From: Acetobacteraceae bacterium
Lineage (GTDB): Bacteria; Pseudomonadota; Alphaproteobacteria; Acetobacterales; Acetobacteraceae
Assembly: GCA_003164305.1 (NCBI GenBank)
Contig: PLSZ01000416.1
Location: 10,102 to 17,357 of the forward strand
Length of the DNA: 7,256 bases
Direction of reading: 5' to 3'
In this document: piece after piece, positions 1-7,256 of the stretch
How positions within the stretch are numbered: position 1 is the stretch's first letter
Layout: each line of letters starts with the position of its first letter
Translations under genes and position numbers: made by a program
The notes under the pieces: model-generated
Databases searched by the model: none
What the model saw: the letters and a program-made list of their open reading frames with translations, nothing else
What the model was told of the DNA's origin: nothing

Positions 1-693
1 AAGCTGGTGAGCCTGAACGTCACCGGGTCGGTGACGCAGGCGCCGGACGGTGGCGACGCGCTGGTGACCAATACCGGCGTGATCAAGGCCGATGGCGGCA
101 CCGTCCAGCTCACCGCGCGCGCGGTCGATGGCGTGGTGACCAATCTCGTGACCGCCGGCGGCAAGATCCAGGCGAACACGGTGGGGTCCAACCAGGGCCG
201 GATCACGATCGACGGGGTTGGCGGGTCGATCACGATTACCGGCGACATCAGCGCGGTGGGCCGCGCGCCCGGAACTACCGGCGGCAAGATCGGCCTGCTG
301 GCGAGCGATAGCGTGATCGTGAAGTCCGGCGCGAAAGTGAACGCGTCCGGCGCGGCGGGCGGCGGCACGGTCGCGGTAGGCACGACGTTGAAGCGCGCCA
401 TCGGTGGCCCGTCGGTCACCGGCGCGAAGATGGCGAAATCCGTGGTGATCGAGCATGGCGCCACCATCGCCGCCAACGCGACCGCCAAAGGGAATGGCGG
501 GCGGGTGACAGTGCTGTCGTCCGACACCACGACGATGAACGGCCTGATCCAGGCCACGGGTGGAACGGCCGGCGGCAACGGCGGCTTTGTCGAGGTCTCG
601 GGAGCCTCGCTGAGCCTGACCGGGGCGGTCGATGTAACCGCGCCCATGGGCCTGCTCGGCACCATCCTGCTCGATCCGACCAACCTGACCGTG
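1..693 (+). other. Conserved FHA/HMW1-type solenoid segment that follows the TPS domain
   Basis: This covers residues 1-231 of the visible protein. It opens with VTNTGVIKADGGTVQLTA, the 'N-x-G-x-I-x-A-x-GG-x-V-x-L-T-A' pattern common just after the secretion domain of TpsA proteins. It continues with GGKIGLLA, ASGAAGGGTVAVG (around residues 115-127), NGGRVTVLSSDTT (from residue 165), then GGNGGFVEVSG (residues 191-201) and LLDPTNLTV (residues 223-231). That order of motifs is what I recognise from many filamentous haemagglutinin-family outer-membrane proteins. Two positions that are often Trp in relatives ('VxWSD' and 'TWLLDP') are Leu and Ile here. The segment is the best evidence for the family assignment and implies that the N-terminal TPS domain is a short way upstream. 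It is less repetitive than what follows and carries most of the protein's Lys residues. Confidence 0.82.
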
Positions 694-3600
694 GTGGGTT
701 CCGGCGGCAATCTCGATGGCTCCCCCGGCATCACCAATGGCGGCACGATTCTGTCCACGGTCGATCCTGGCGGCACGGATACGGTTTCCACCACGGCGCT
801 GTCGGGCAACATCCTGTTGCAGGCGACGAAGACGCTGACCATCAGTTCATCGCTGACCGGCACGGGATCGCTGACCTTCGAGGCAGGCGGGACAATCACC
901 GTCGGCACCGGCATCACCGTCAGCGCGCCGGGCGATGTGATTTTCGCCACCGGCGGCGCCGGGCCGGCGAGCGCGACCCTTCCGGCCGCTCAGGCCAATC
1001 CGCTGATTTCGGTGCTCGGCACCGTGACCTCGACGGGTGGCTCGGTGAGCCTGCTGTCCGGCGCTGGTGGTTCGGTCAGCATCGGCGCGGCCGGATCGGT
1101 CGCTGTCCCGACCGCCGCGAAGCTGGCCACGGTACAGACGGATACTTTGACCATCGGCGCCGGCGGCGCCATTTCCGGTTCCATCGTGGAGATCGCGCCG
1201 GCGTCCTCGATCGCCGTCACTCTGGGCGGCGCGGGCGGTTTGAGCCTGGCCAGCCTGACCGGCATTACCGCCGGCACAACACTCCGCGTTGGCGGCGCGA
1301 CCGTGAATGGCTCGCTGGTGCAGACCGCGACCGCCATCGCCATCGCCGGCGCGATCAGCCTTCAGAATGTCGCCGCCACGCTGGATCTGCAATCGACCGG
1401 CGCGGTGACGCAAAGTGCCGCGCTGACCAATGTCGGCACGCTGACCGGCAAAACCGGCGCGGTCACGTTGACCACCACCGGCAATTCCATCGCCAACATC
1501 GGCGCCTACACCGCGACCAGCGGCAACTTCGCGGTGGCCAACACGGGGGCGCTCGCGGTGATCGGAGCGCTCACGGCCTCGACCGGCAACGTCGCGCTGT
1601 CCAGCACCGGCAATCTCACCGTCTCGTCGGCGATTTCCGCCACCGGAGGCAATGTCGTGCTGGACGCGGTGGGCGCCAGCGGCACGCTCAGCGTCGGGGC
1701 GAACGTTTCCGCCTCGTCCACCGGCACCGTCTCGGCGATCGCCAACACGTTCACCGATACGGCGGGTTCGATCACCGGCGGCATGTTCGAATACGCGCCG
1801 GACACCGCCAGCGCGGTGGTGCTTGGGACCGGCGGCAACCTGGTCGATCTGACCGGGGTCGCCACGTCGAATATCCGCATCGGTGAGGCCAATGGCGGCA
1901 CGGCGACCGCGACCGGCATAACGCTGGCCAGCGGGTTCAACCTGAAGATTGGCGCCGCGGCGGCACGTCCGCTGGACCTTCAGGCGACCGGCAACGTCAC
2001 CGACGGCGCCAATCACGCCTTCATCAACGTCTCGACGCTGACCGGCACCGTCGCCGGCGGATCGGTGGCGCTGACCAATAGCGCGGGCGGCATCGGCACG
2101 ATCGGCGCGTTCACGGTGACCGGCACCGGACAGAGCTTCAATCTCACTGAAACCGGCGCGCTCACGGTGGCGGGCACCTTGTCGGCGCCGGGCGTGACAT
2201 TGTCCGCCGACAGCCTGACCATCTCCGGCCCGATCACCACCGGAGGCACCGCGACCGGCGCGGTGTCGTTGCTGACCAACGTCGGCACGATCAGCGGTGC
2301 GGGGATCATCACCACCGGCACGTTGGGCGGCAGCGCGGCCACCACGGTCAATCTGTCGGGTGCCAACCTCATCGGCTCGATCGGGTCGTTCTCCGCGACC
2401 GGCTTCACGCTGAACGACGCAACCCCGCTGACGGTCGGCAACACGCTGTCGGCGGCCGCGGTCAGCCTGACGGCGCCCAGTATTTCGATCACGGGTGACC
2501 TGACGGATGGCGGGGCGGGCACGGTCGCGTTGTTCGCCAACGTCGGATCGATCACCGAGTCCGGAACGCTGATCGCCGGCACGCTCAGCGGATCGGCCGT
2601 CGCCGCCATCAGCCTTCTGGGCTCCACCGCGACCACGAACAGCATCGTCAATCTGGGCTCGATCACGGGCGCCAGCCTCACACTGGACAACAACCCGAAC
2701 CTGACGATCGTCAACACCGTTTCGCTCACCGGGTCGGTCAGCGTGACCGACACCGGGTCGATCACGATCAAAGCCTTGCAAACGCTGTCCGGCACCGCCG
2801 TGGCGCTGTCCGGCGGCGGCATCGTGATCGACGGCGTGGTGACCGACGGCGGCGCCGGCACGGTTTCGCTGATTTCGTCCCTCGACAACGGCATCAACGA
2901 GAGCACCGGCACGATCATCGCCGGCACGCTGTCGGGATCGGTCGGCAAGAACGGGATCGCCAACCTGTCCGGCAATTCGGCCACGGCGAACCAGATCGTC
3001 AACCTCGGCTCGTTCACCGGCGCCGCCGCCGGCAGTTCGCTGACCCTGGTGGATGGCTCCGCGCTGACGGTCACCGGCTCCGTTTCAATGCCGCAAACGG
3101 TCTCCCTGTCCAGCGGCGGGCTGCTCACGATCGCATCGGGGCAGACCGTCAGCGCCGGGGCGGTGGGGTTGGATGGCACGGCGATCGCGATCGCCGGTTT
3201 CGTTTCAGCGGTGGCCAGCGTCAACCTGATCGCCAGCAGCACCTCGATCACCGAGACCGGCACCATCGACGCGGGCGCCCTGACCGGTTCGTCGGGCGCC
3301 TCGGCGATTCTCACCGGCGCTTCGGCGGCGGCCAATCAGATCGTCGATCTTGGGTTGTTCACGGCCACCACGGGGTCGATCGCCGTCAACAACGGCACGG
3401 TCCTGAACGTCACGGGAGTCGTCACCGCCACGGCGGGCGACATCGTGCTGAACGCGGCGGGCAAGGGGAATTCCATCGCGGTCCAGGCCGGCGGCACATT
3501 GGCCGCGGTCTCGACCGGCACGGTCTCGGCACGAGCGGACTCGATCACCGTCGATCCCGCCGGCACCATCACGGGCGGGACGTTCGAATATGCCACGGAC

Positions 3601-6600
3601 TCTCTCACGGCGTTGCAGGTAGGTGGCGTCGGCGCCCAGATCGCCGACCTGACCGGCGTTGGCACGCCCTTGGTCCGGCTTGGCGCGGCGCGTGGCTCGA
3701 TTACCGCGACCGGGATCACACTCGGCGCCAATCTGAGCCTGAGCGTCGGGCGCGGCAGCGCGACCGCGCTGGACCTGCAATCGACGAAGAGCATCTCCGA
3801 CGGCGGGTTCGAACTGCTGAACGTGACGACGCTGACCGGCGTGGCCAATACCGGCTCCGTGACGTTGAGCAGCCTCAGCAACACCGTGACCAACGTCGGT
3901 ACGTTCACCGTCAGCGCGGGAGGGTTCACGCTTGGCGATGGCACCGATCTTACCGTCGCCGGGCTGCTGACGGCCGGCGGACCGGTGTCGCTGAAGGCGA
4001 ACAGCATCACCATCCCGGGCTCGATCACCACCGGGGGCAGCGCCACGAGTTCGGTGTCGCTGGTCGCCCAGACGACCACGATCGCCGGCACCGGGTCCAT
4101 CACGACCGGCACGCTGTCCGGCTCCGCGATAACCGCCATCAATCTCTCGGGTTCCAACCAGATCGGCACGCTCGGGACGCTGACCGGAACCGTCATCAAT
4201 CTGAATGACGGCGCGGCGCTGACCGTCGCCAACAATGTTTCGGCCACGGCCGGAGCGGTCACGCTGACCAGCGGTGGTTTGCTGACGGTCGCGGCCGGGC
4301 AGACCGTCAGCGGCTCGGGCGTGACGTTGAGCGGCACCAGCCTGGCGATCTCGGGCCTGGTGACCTCCACCGGGACCGTCGACCTGATCGCCACCGCCGC
4401 CACCGGGGGCATCACCGAGACCGGAACGATCGGCGCGCTGACGCTGATCGGTTCCGTCGGAGCGTCGGCGATCCTCAGCGGCGCTTCGGTCGCCGCGAAC
4501 CAGATCACCAACCTTGGTTCCTTCACCGCGACCACGGGCACGATCTCGCTGAACGACGGCCTGGCGCTCAATGTGAGCGGGATCGTCTCAGCCACCTCCG
4601 GCGACGTCATCCTGCGCTCGAGCGGGCTGCTCGGCGTGGGTCTTTTGACGACCGGCGCGCTGGCTTCGGCGCCCTCGACCGGAACGGTATCGGTGCGCGC
4701 GAACGCCTTCTCGGTCGCCGGGGCGGGCACGATCACCGGCGGCATCTTCGAGTACGCGCTGGACACGCCCGGCGTGCTGAGCGTGGGCCTTCTGGGCCAG
4801 ATCGTCGATCTGACCGGCGTCGGATCGAGCCTGGTCCGGCTGGGCTCCGCGCAGGGGTCGATCACCGCGCAGGGTTTGACGCTGGCGAGCAATCTGGATC
4901 TTGGCGTCGGCAATGGCGGCGCGGCGCGGGCGTTGGACCTGCGGTCCACTCTCAGCATCGACGAGGGCGCCAACACGCTTCTGCACGTGACGACGCTGTC
5001 GGGGGTGGCCAATGGCGGCTCCGTGGGTCTGGGCAGCGCCAATGACGTGACGACTCTGGGCTCGTTCACGGTCGCCACGGGCTTCACGTTCGACACCACC
5101 GATAACCTGACGATCGCCAACGTGCTGTCCGCCGCCCCGGTGTCGCTGACCGCGCCGAACATCACCATCTCCGGCACGATCAGCACCGGGGGCAGCGCCG
5201 TCAGTTCGACCACGCTGGTCGCCAATGTGGGCACGGTCAGCGAGAGCGGGTCCGGCCTGATCATCACCGGCGTGTTGAGTGGCTCCGCCATTGGTACCGT
5301 GACGCTTCTCGGTTCCAACCAGGTCGGCACTCTTGGCCTGTTCCCGTCGGCGGCGTTCTCGCTGAACGATGTACCGGCGCTGACCATTTCCAACACCATC
5401 TCCGTCGCCGGAGGCGTGACGCTGACCAGCGCCGACCTGCTCGCGATCAACGCCGGGCAGACCGTCGCCGGCGCCTCGATCAGCCTGCAAGGAACCAGCA
5501 TCGCCATCAACGGCGAGGTCACCGACGGCGGCGCCGGCACCGTCTCCCTGATCGCCACCAAGGGGTCGATCACCGAGGGCGGCACCTTGATCGCCGGAAC
5601 CCTGACCGGCTCGGCCTCGGCTGCGGCGAGCCTTCTGGGCGCCACCGGCACCACCAATGCGGTGACGACCCTCGGTTCGTTCACCGCCGCGGCCTTCACG
5701 CTCAACGACGGCGTCGCGCTGACCGTCAGCGGCACGGTCGCCGGCGGGTCGGGCGTTACCATCGCCGATACCGGGCTGCTGACGACCAGCGGCAAGATCT
5801 CCGGCACCGCGATCAGCCTGACGGCGGATAACCTGCTTCTGGGCGGCGTGATCACCGACGGAGGCGCGGGTACCGTCAACCTCGTGGCGCGGACCACCGG
5901 CACCATCGATCAGACCGGGACGCTGATCGCCGGCGTGTTGAGCGGGAGCGCCGGCGGCACCATCGAACTCGCCGGCGCGTCCGCCACCATGAACCAGATC
6001 GCCACCGTGGGACCGCTCAGCGGCGCGGGCATCCTGCTGAACGACGGCACCGCGCTGGCGGTGACCGGCACCGTCAACGGGAATGCCGGTACGGTGACCT
6101 TGAACAGTTCCGGTCTGCTGTCGGCTGGCGGCACGGTCACGGGCGCCGCGGTCGCGCTGACCGGGACGTCCATCTCAATTGGCGGTGTCGTGACGGACGG
6201 CGGCGCGGGTACAGTCGATCTGGTCGCCACCGCCGGCTCGATTACCGAGACCGGATCGCTGATCGCCGGCACGCTGATCGGTTCCGCCTCGGCGTCCATC
6301 AGCCTGCTCGGAGCCAGCCCCAGCGCCAACGCGGTCGCCAATCTGGGCTCGTTGACGACCAGCACGGGATCGATCGCGCTGAACGACGGCCTGTCGCTCG
6401 CGGTCGGAATCGCCATCAGCGGTCCGGCCGGCGTCACCATCGCCGACACCGGATCGTTGACGATCACCAGCAACATCACGTCCTCGGCGGGCAACATCCT
6501 GCTCGCGGCGGCCGGAGCCGGCGGAGTCACGATCAATTCCGGCTCAGTCAAGGCGGTCAGCTCCATCGCGACCATCGCCGCCCAGCAAACCATTTCGGTG

Positions 6601-7256
6601 GCGGCGCCAACGCTGAATATCACCGGCACAGGCACGATCAGCGCCGCGACATTTGAGTACGGTCCAGGAACGTTGGGCGGCACGGTCACGTTGGGCGGGG
6701 CCGGGTTCACCGGGGGAGCGATCGGCGCGACGAATATCCGGATCGGTCAGGTCAACGGGACAACGGTGGCGGGCGGCATCGTCATCGCCGGCTACGACAA
6801 CGGCAACCGGCCGTTGGAGCTGGACGCGACGCCGACTCTGGGCGCGACCGGCGCGGTGACGCAGACGGGCACGCTGGCCGGCGTGTCGATCCTGACCGGC
6901 ACCGCGAGCAGCTTCACGCTGACCAACACGGCCAACGCGATCGCCCAGATCGGCGGGGGTACTCTGGGCGGCACGCTCAGCACCACGGGCGGCGGAGCGA
7001 TCAGCCTCGTCGATAACCAGGCGTTGACCCTGGCGGGCGTGATTGGCGTCGGGGCCAGCGGCACGGTCGATCTGACGACCACGGCCGGGAAGGGATTCTC
7101 CGTCTCGCAGGGCGGCTCCGGCGTGCTGACGGCGGGAGTCGTGACCAGCAGCGGTGGAATTTCGGGCGCGCTGATCCTGCAGGGCACGTCCAACGCGATC
7201 GGCTCGCTGACCGGCCTTTCCGCCGGCGGCATGACGTTGGTGGACAATCAGGCACT
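1..7256 (+). CDS. Partial giant filamentous-haemagglutinin-like (TpsA-type) beta-solenoid adhesin, both ends outside window
   Basis: Seen: reading frame 1 has no stop codon across about 2418 codons, and neither a start nor a stop is included. The translation is built of short alternating beta-strand/turn units rich in Gly, Thr, Ala, Ser, Val, Leu and Ile. By eye it has no Cys or Trp and very few His, Tyr, Lys and Arg. The first 231 residues carry the FHA/HMW1-type signature (GGNGGFVEVSG, then LLDPTNLTV); the remainder is a two-level repeat array. Known for the family: such proteins are exported by Sec and a TpsB outer-membrane pore (two-partner secretion) and form extended beta-helical surface fibres used in adhesion or biofilm. 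Inferred: this is the shaft of such a protein. The signal peptide and the haemagglutination-activity (TPS) domain should lie upstream. At more than 2400 residues visible it is at the large end for the family. Alternatives are a beta-helical autotransporter or another giant beta-strand-repeat surface protein; the C-terminus needed to decide is missing. No frameshift or internal stop is seen, so it looks intact and translated. Confidence 0.93.
694..1068 (+). other. Irregular beta-strand repeat region between signature and array
   Basis: Residues 232-356 of the visible protein. It starts with a Gly/Asp-rich loop (GSGGNLDGSPG) and then passes into short beta-solenoid rungs such as SGNILLQATKTLTISSSL and GSLTFEAGGTITVGTGI. 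These resemble the rungs that follow the LLDP motif in related proteins. It ends with TSTGGSVSLLSGAG, the same kind of strand that immediately precedes each later 180-residue block (compare SATGGNVVLDAVG before block A). I see no separate domain and no cysteine or catalytic motif. It is most simply the first, less regular rungs of the helix. Confidence 0.6.
1069..1605 (+). repeat. Block 0: divergent first copy of the ~180-residue FEY block
   Basis: About 179 residues (residues 357-535). It aligns with blocks A-D over its full length but has VEIAP (codons at 1186-1200) where the later blocks have FEYA or FEYG. Landmarks in order: GGAISG before the motif, LTGITAGTTLRVGG, LDLQSTGAVTQ, then NSIANIGAYTATSG and a closing LTASTGNVAL strand. 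It shares the TGAVTQ element (1396-1413) with block D rather than with A, B or C. The block is followed by a remnant of only about 23 residues (GNLTVSSAISATGG plus NVVLDAVG, 1606-1674) instead of full modules. Boundaries are set by eye to within a few residues. Confidence 0.65.
1675..2211 (+). repeat. Block A: ~179-residue FEY block
   Basis: Residues 559-737. Landmarks: STGTVSAIANTF, then SITGGMFEYAPDT with FEY at 1786-1794, LVDLTGVATSNIRIG, TATGITLASGFNLKIG, ARPLDLQATGNVTDG, FINVSTLTGTVAGGSVAL, IGTIGAFTVTG and a closing LTVAGTLSAPGVTL. These line up one for one with blocks B and C. The FEY tyrosine is one of only six tyrosines I count in the visible protein. The block begins a super-unit that runs through four 100-residue modules to 3462. 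Confidence 0.75.
2212..3462 (+). repeat. Four tandem ~89-121-residue modules (1-4) between blocks A and B
   Basis: Modules begin at 2212, 2479, 2818 and 3181 and are 89, 113, 121 and 94 codons long. The shared pattern is a hydrophobic strand ending in I-x-G, then (V/I)TDGGAGTVSL or ITTGG, then SITETGTLIAGTLSGS, a strand like AISLLGSTATTN, NLGSFTGA, a TLxDGxALTV strand, and in the longer copies SSGGLLTIASGQTVSA. Module 1 is of the ITTGG type. Modules 2 and 3 carry TDGGAGTV. Module 4 lacks that turn (AIAGFVSAVASVNL) and ends with ATAGDIVLNAAG, which leads into block B. Length differences come mostly from presence or absence of the last strands. Boundaries are by eye. Confidence 0.75.
3463..4002 (+). 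repeat. Block B: ~180-residue FEY block
   Basis: Residues 1155-1334. Landmarks: VSTGTVSARADSITV, TITGGTFEYATDS with FEY at 3583-3591, IADLTGVGTPLVRLG, SITATGITLGANLSL, ATALDLQSTKSISDGG, LLNVTTLTGVANTGSVTL, VTNVGTFTVSAGGFTLG and LTVAGLLTAGGPVSL. It is closest to block C (DLTGVG..LVRLG..GSITA, LDL.ST.SI, VTTL.GVAN.GSV). The underlying DNA of B and C differs at many third codon positions, so the duplication is not recent. Confidence 0.75.
4003..4626 (+). repeat. Two tandem modules (5-6) between blocks B and C
   Basis: Module 5 begins at 4003 (112 codons) and module 6 at 4339 (96 codons). Module 5 is of the ITTGG class (SITIPGSITTGGSATSSV, TTGTLSGSAITAINLSGS) and matches modules 1 and 7. Module 6 is of the block-terminal class (GLVTSTGTVDLIA, SVGASAILSGASVAANQI, then ATSGDVILRSSG) and matches module 4. 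The TDGGAGTV modules found in the other two arrays are absent. This array therefore looks like a short version of the others, with the first and last modules kept and the middle ones missing. Confidence 0.75.
4627..5157 (+). repeat. Block C: ~177-residue FEY block
   Basis: Residues 1543-1719. Landmarks: PSTGTVSVRANAFSV, TITGGIFEYALDTPG with FEY at 4747-4755, IVDLTGVGSSLVRLG, SITAQGLTLASNLDLG, ARALDLRSTLSIDEG, LLHVTTLSGVANGGSVGL, VTTLGSFTVATGFTF and LTIANVLSAAPVSL. It carries one of the three histidines I count in the visible protein (LLHVTTL). It is almost the same length as A and B. Confidence 0.75.
5158..6516 (+). repeat. Four tandem modules (7-10) between blocks C and D
   Basis: Modules begin at 5158, 5497, 5830 and 6169, with lengths of 113, 111, 113 and 116 codons, so this is the most regular stretch of the array. 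Module 7 is of the STGG/ITTGG class (GTISTGGSAVSS, LLGSNQVGTLG). Modules 8, 9 and 10 all carry TDGGAGTV followed by SLIA, NLVA or DLVA and LIAGTL, LIAGVL or LIAGTL. Module 10 combines this middle-class start with a terminal-class end (TSTGSIALNDGLSL ... SSAGNILLAAAG) leading into block D. It may be a chimera or simply the terminal copy that kept its turn. Confidence 0.75.
6517..7020 (+). repeat. Block D: divergent, shorter (~168-residue) FEY block
   Basis: Residues 2173-2340. It has TISAATFEYGPGT with FEY at 6652-6660, so the motif is kept although A/P/D neighbours have changed. GATNIRIGQVNG matches SNIRIGEANG of block A, and RPLELDAT matches RPLDLQAT. TGAVTQ (6847-6864) and NAIAQIG match block 0 (TGAVTQ, NSIANIG). 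It contains AGYDNGN in place of the SxxL strand seen in A-C. The final strand of the block appears to be missing, so the next module starts sooner. Its right boundary is the least certain of the five blocks. Confidence 0.65.
7021..7256 (+). repeat. Start of an eleventh module, cut by the window end
   Basis: ALTLAGVIGVGASGTVDL aligns with the opening of modules 1 and 6, and the following strands (GVLTAGVVTSSGG, LILQGTSNAIGSLTGLSAGG) align with the module core (LIAGTLSGS, SLLGSTATTN, NLGSFTGA). LVDNQAL occurs at 7006-7026 and again from 7237 to the window end, a period of 231 bases or 77 residues. The module lacks the TDGG turn and is more divergent than modules 1-10. The repeat clearly continues beyond the window. 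Confidence 0.55.

Noticed and set aside
1783..1800. FEYAP-type motif as an active-site or proteolytic cleavage signature
   Set aside because: It lies within beta-strand repeats, and I recognise no surrounding catalytic pattern. Assigning an enzymatic role would be guesswork.
847..2781. 644-codon minus-strand ORF rich in Arg, Gly, Asp and Ala
   Set aside because: It is in exact codon register with the sense frame, so it is stopped only by sense TTA, CTA or TCA codons, which are rare in this high-GC gene. The stop at 847 is the TCA serine codon of the adhesin. The Arg/Gly/Asp-rich composition is the complement of Ala, Thr, Ser and Val codons.
2842..2861. Possible recombination or attachment site, because the 20-base sequence recurs at 5521-5540
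   Set aside because: Both copies encode the same TDGGAG turn at the same place of homologous modules, which explains the match without any site-specific recombination.
3205..5490. Minus-strand ORFs at 3205-3780 and 4588-5490
   Set aside because: They are the same Arg/Gly/Asp-rich complement of the repeat array and have no motif of their own.
3336..5906. 856-codon minus-strand ORF rich in Pro, Val and Ser, with neighbours at 2013-3335, 5910-6710, 1506-1940 and 990-1343 in the same frame
   Set aside because: This frame pairs wobble base with wobble base of the sense codons. Its stops can arise only where a sense codon ending in T or C meets a following TA (Tyr), or one ending in T meets a following CA (His/Gln). 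Such codons are rare in this protein. The stops at 1506 (GCC-TAC), 3336 (AAT-CAG) and 5910 (GAT-CAG) are exactly of this kind. The peptide has no recognisable domain, and the sense frame is open throughout.
6653..6859. Short plus-strand ORFs at 6653-6859 and 1652-1852
   Set aside because: They are off-frame readings inside FEY blocks D and A, rich in Arg, Ser and Pro. The overlapping frame 1 is clearly coding.
6792..7255. Minus-strand ORFs at 6792-7247 and 7001-7255
   Set aside because: They are complements of the open sense frame, low in complexity, and end at rare sense codons as above.
1069..7256. CRISPR-like or DNA-level tandem repeat array
   Set aside because: Periodicity is in the protein. 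Exact DNA repeats are short and unevenly spaced, there are no uniform spacers, and every copy stays in one reading frame.
1..7256. Internal promoter, terminator, riboswitch or RNA gene
   Set aside because: No AT-rich promoter-like stretch, no hairpin followed by a T run and no tRNA or rRNA-like sequence was seen. The G+C-rich inverted sequences present are expected from Gly/Ala/Thr codon runs.

Overview
The whole window is internal to one very large gene on the + strand. Frame 1 stays open from base 1 to base 7256, about 2418 codons, with no stop codon. The start and the C-terminus both lie outside. The product is a low-complexity, secreted beta-solenoid protein of the filamentous haemagglutinin/HMW1-like type (TpsA, the cargo of two-partner secretion). 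I saw no RNA gene, insertion sequence, CRISPR array, intergenic gap, promoter or terminator. The long minus-strand ORFs and short plus-strand ORFs are composition shadows.

Organism: DNA is roughly two-thirds G+C by eye, with third codon positions strongly G/C. A giant FHA-like protein rich in Gly, Ala, Ser, Thr and Val fits a high-GC Gram-negative bacterium. An alphaproteobacterium such as a member of the Acetobacteraceae is a reasonable guess, or a betaproteobacterium; the sequence here cannot settle this.

Layout: (1) 1-693, the conserved solenoid segment that in this family follows the N-terminal secretion domain, ending in the family signature GGNGGFVEVSG...LLDPTNLTV. (2) 694-1068, irregular beta-strand repeats. 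(3) 1069-7256, a hierarchical repeat array. Five blocks of about 170-180 residues (0, A, B, C, D), four of them carrying a FEY motif, are separated by runs of a second module of about 89-121 residues. The number of modules between blocks is a short remnant after 0, four after A, two after B and four after C; an eleventh module has begun after D when the window ends.

How it probably works: proteins of this class are exported through the inner membrane by Sec and across the outer membrane by a dedicated TpsB/FhaC-like pore, usually encoded next to tpsA. They then fold into a long right-handed beta-helix that acts as an adhesin or matrix fibre. The repeat array would form the shaft. The partner pore, the signal peptide and the TPS domain are not in the window. 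No adhesion target or toxin domain can be assigned from this segment. The part most worth attention is the higher-order repeat grammar, not a new enzymatic system.
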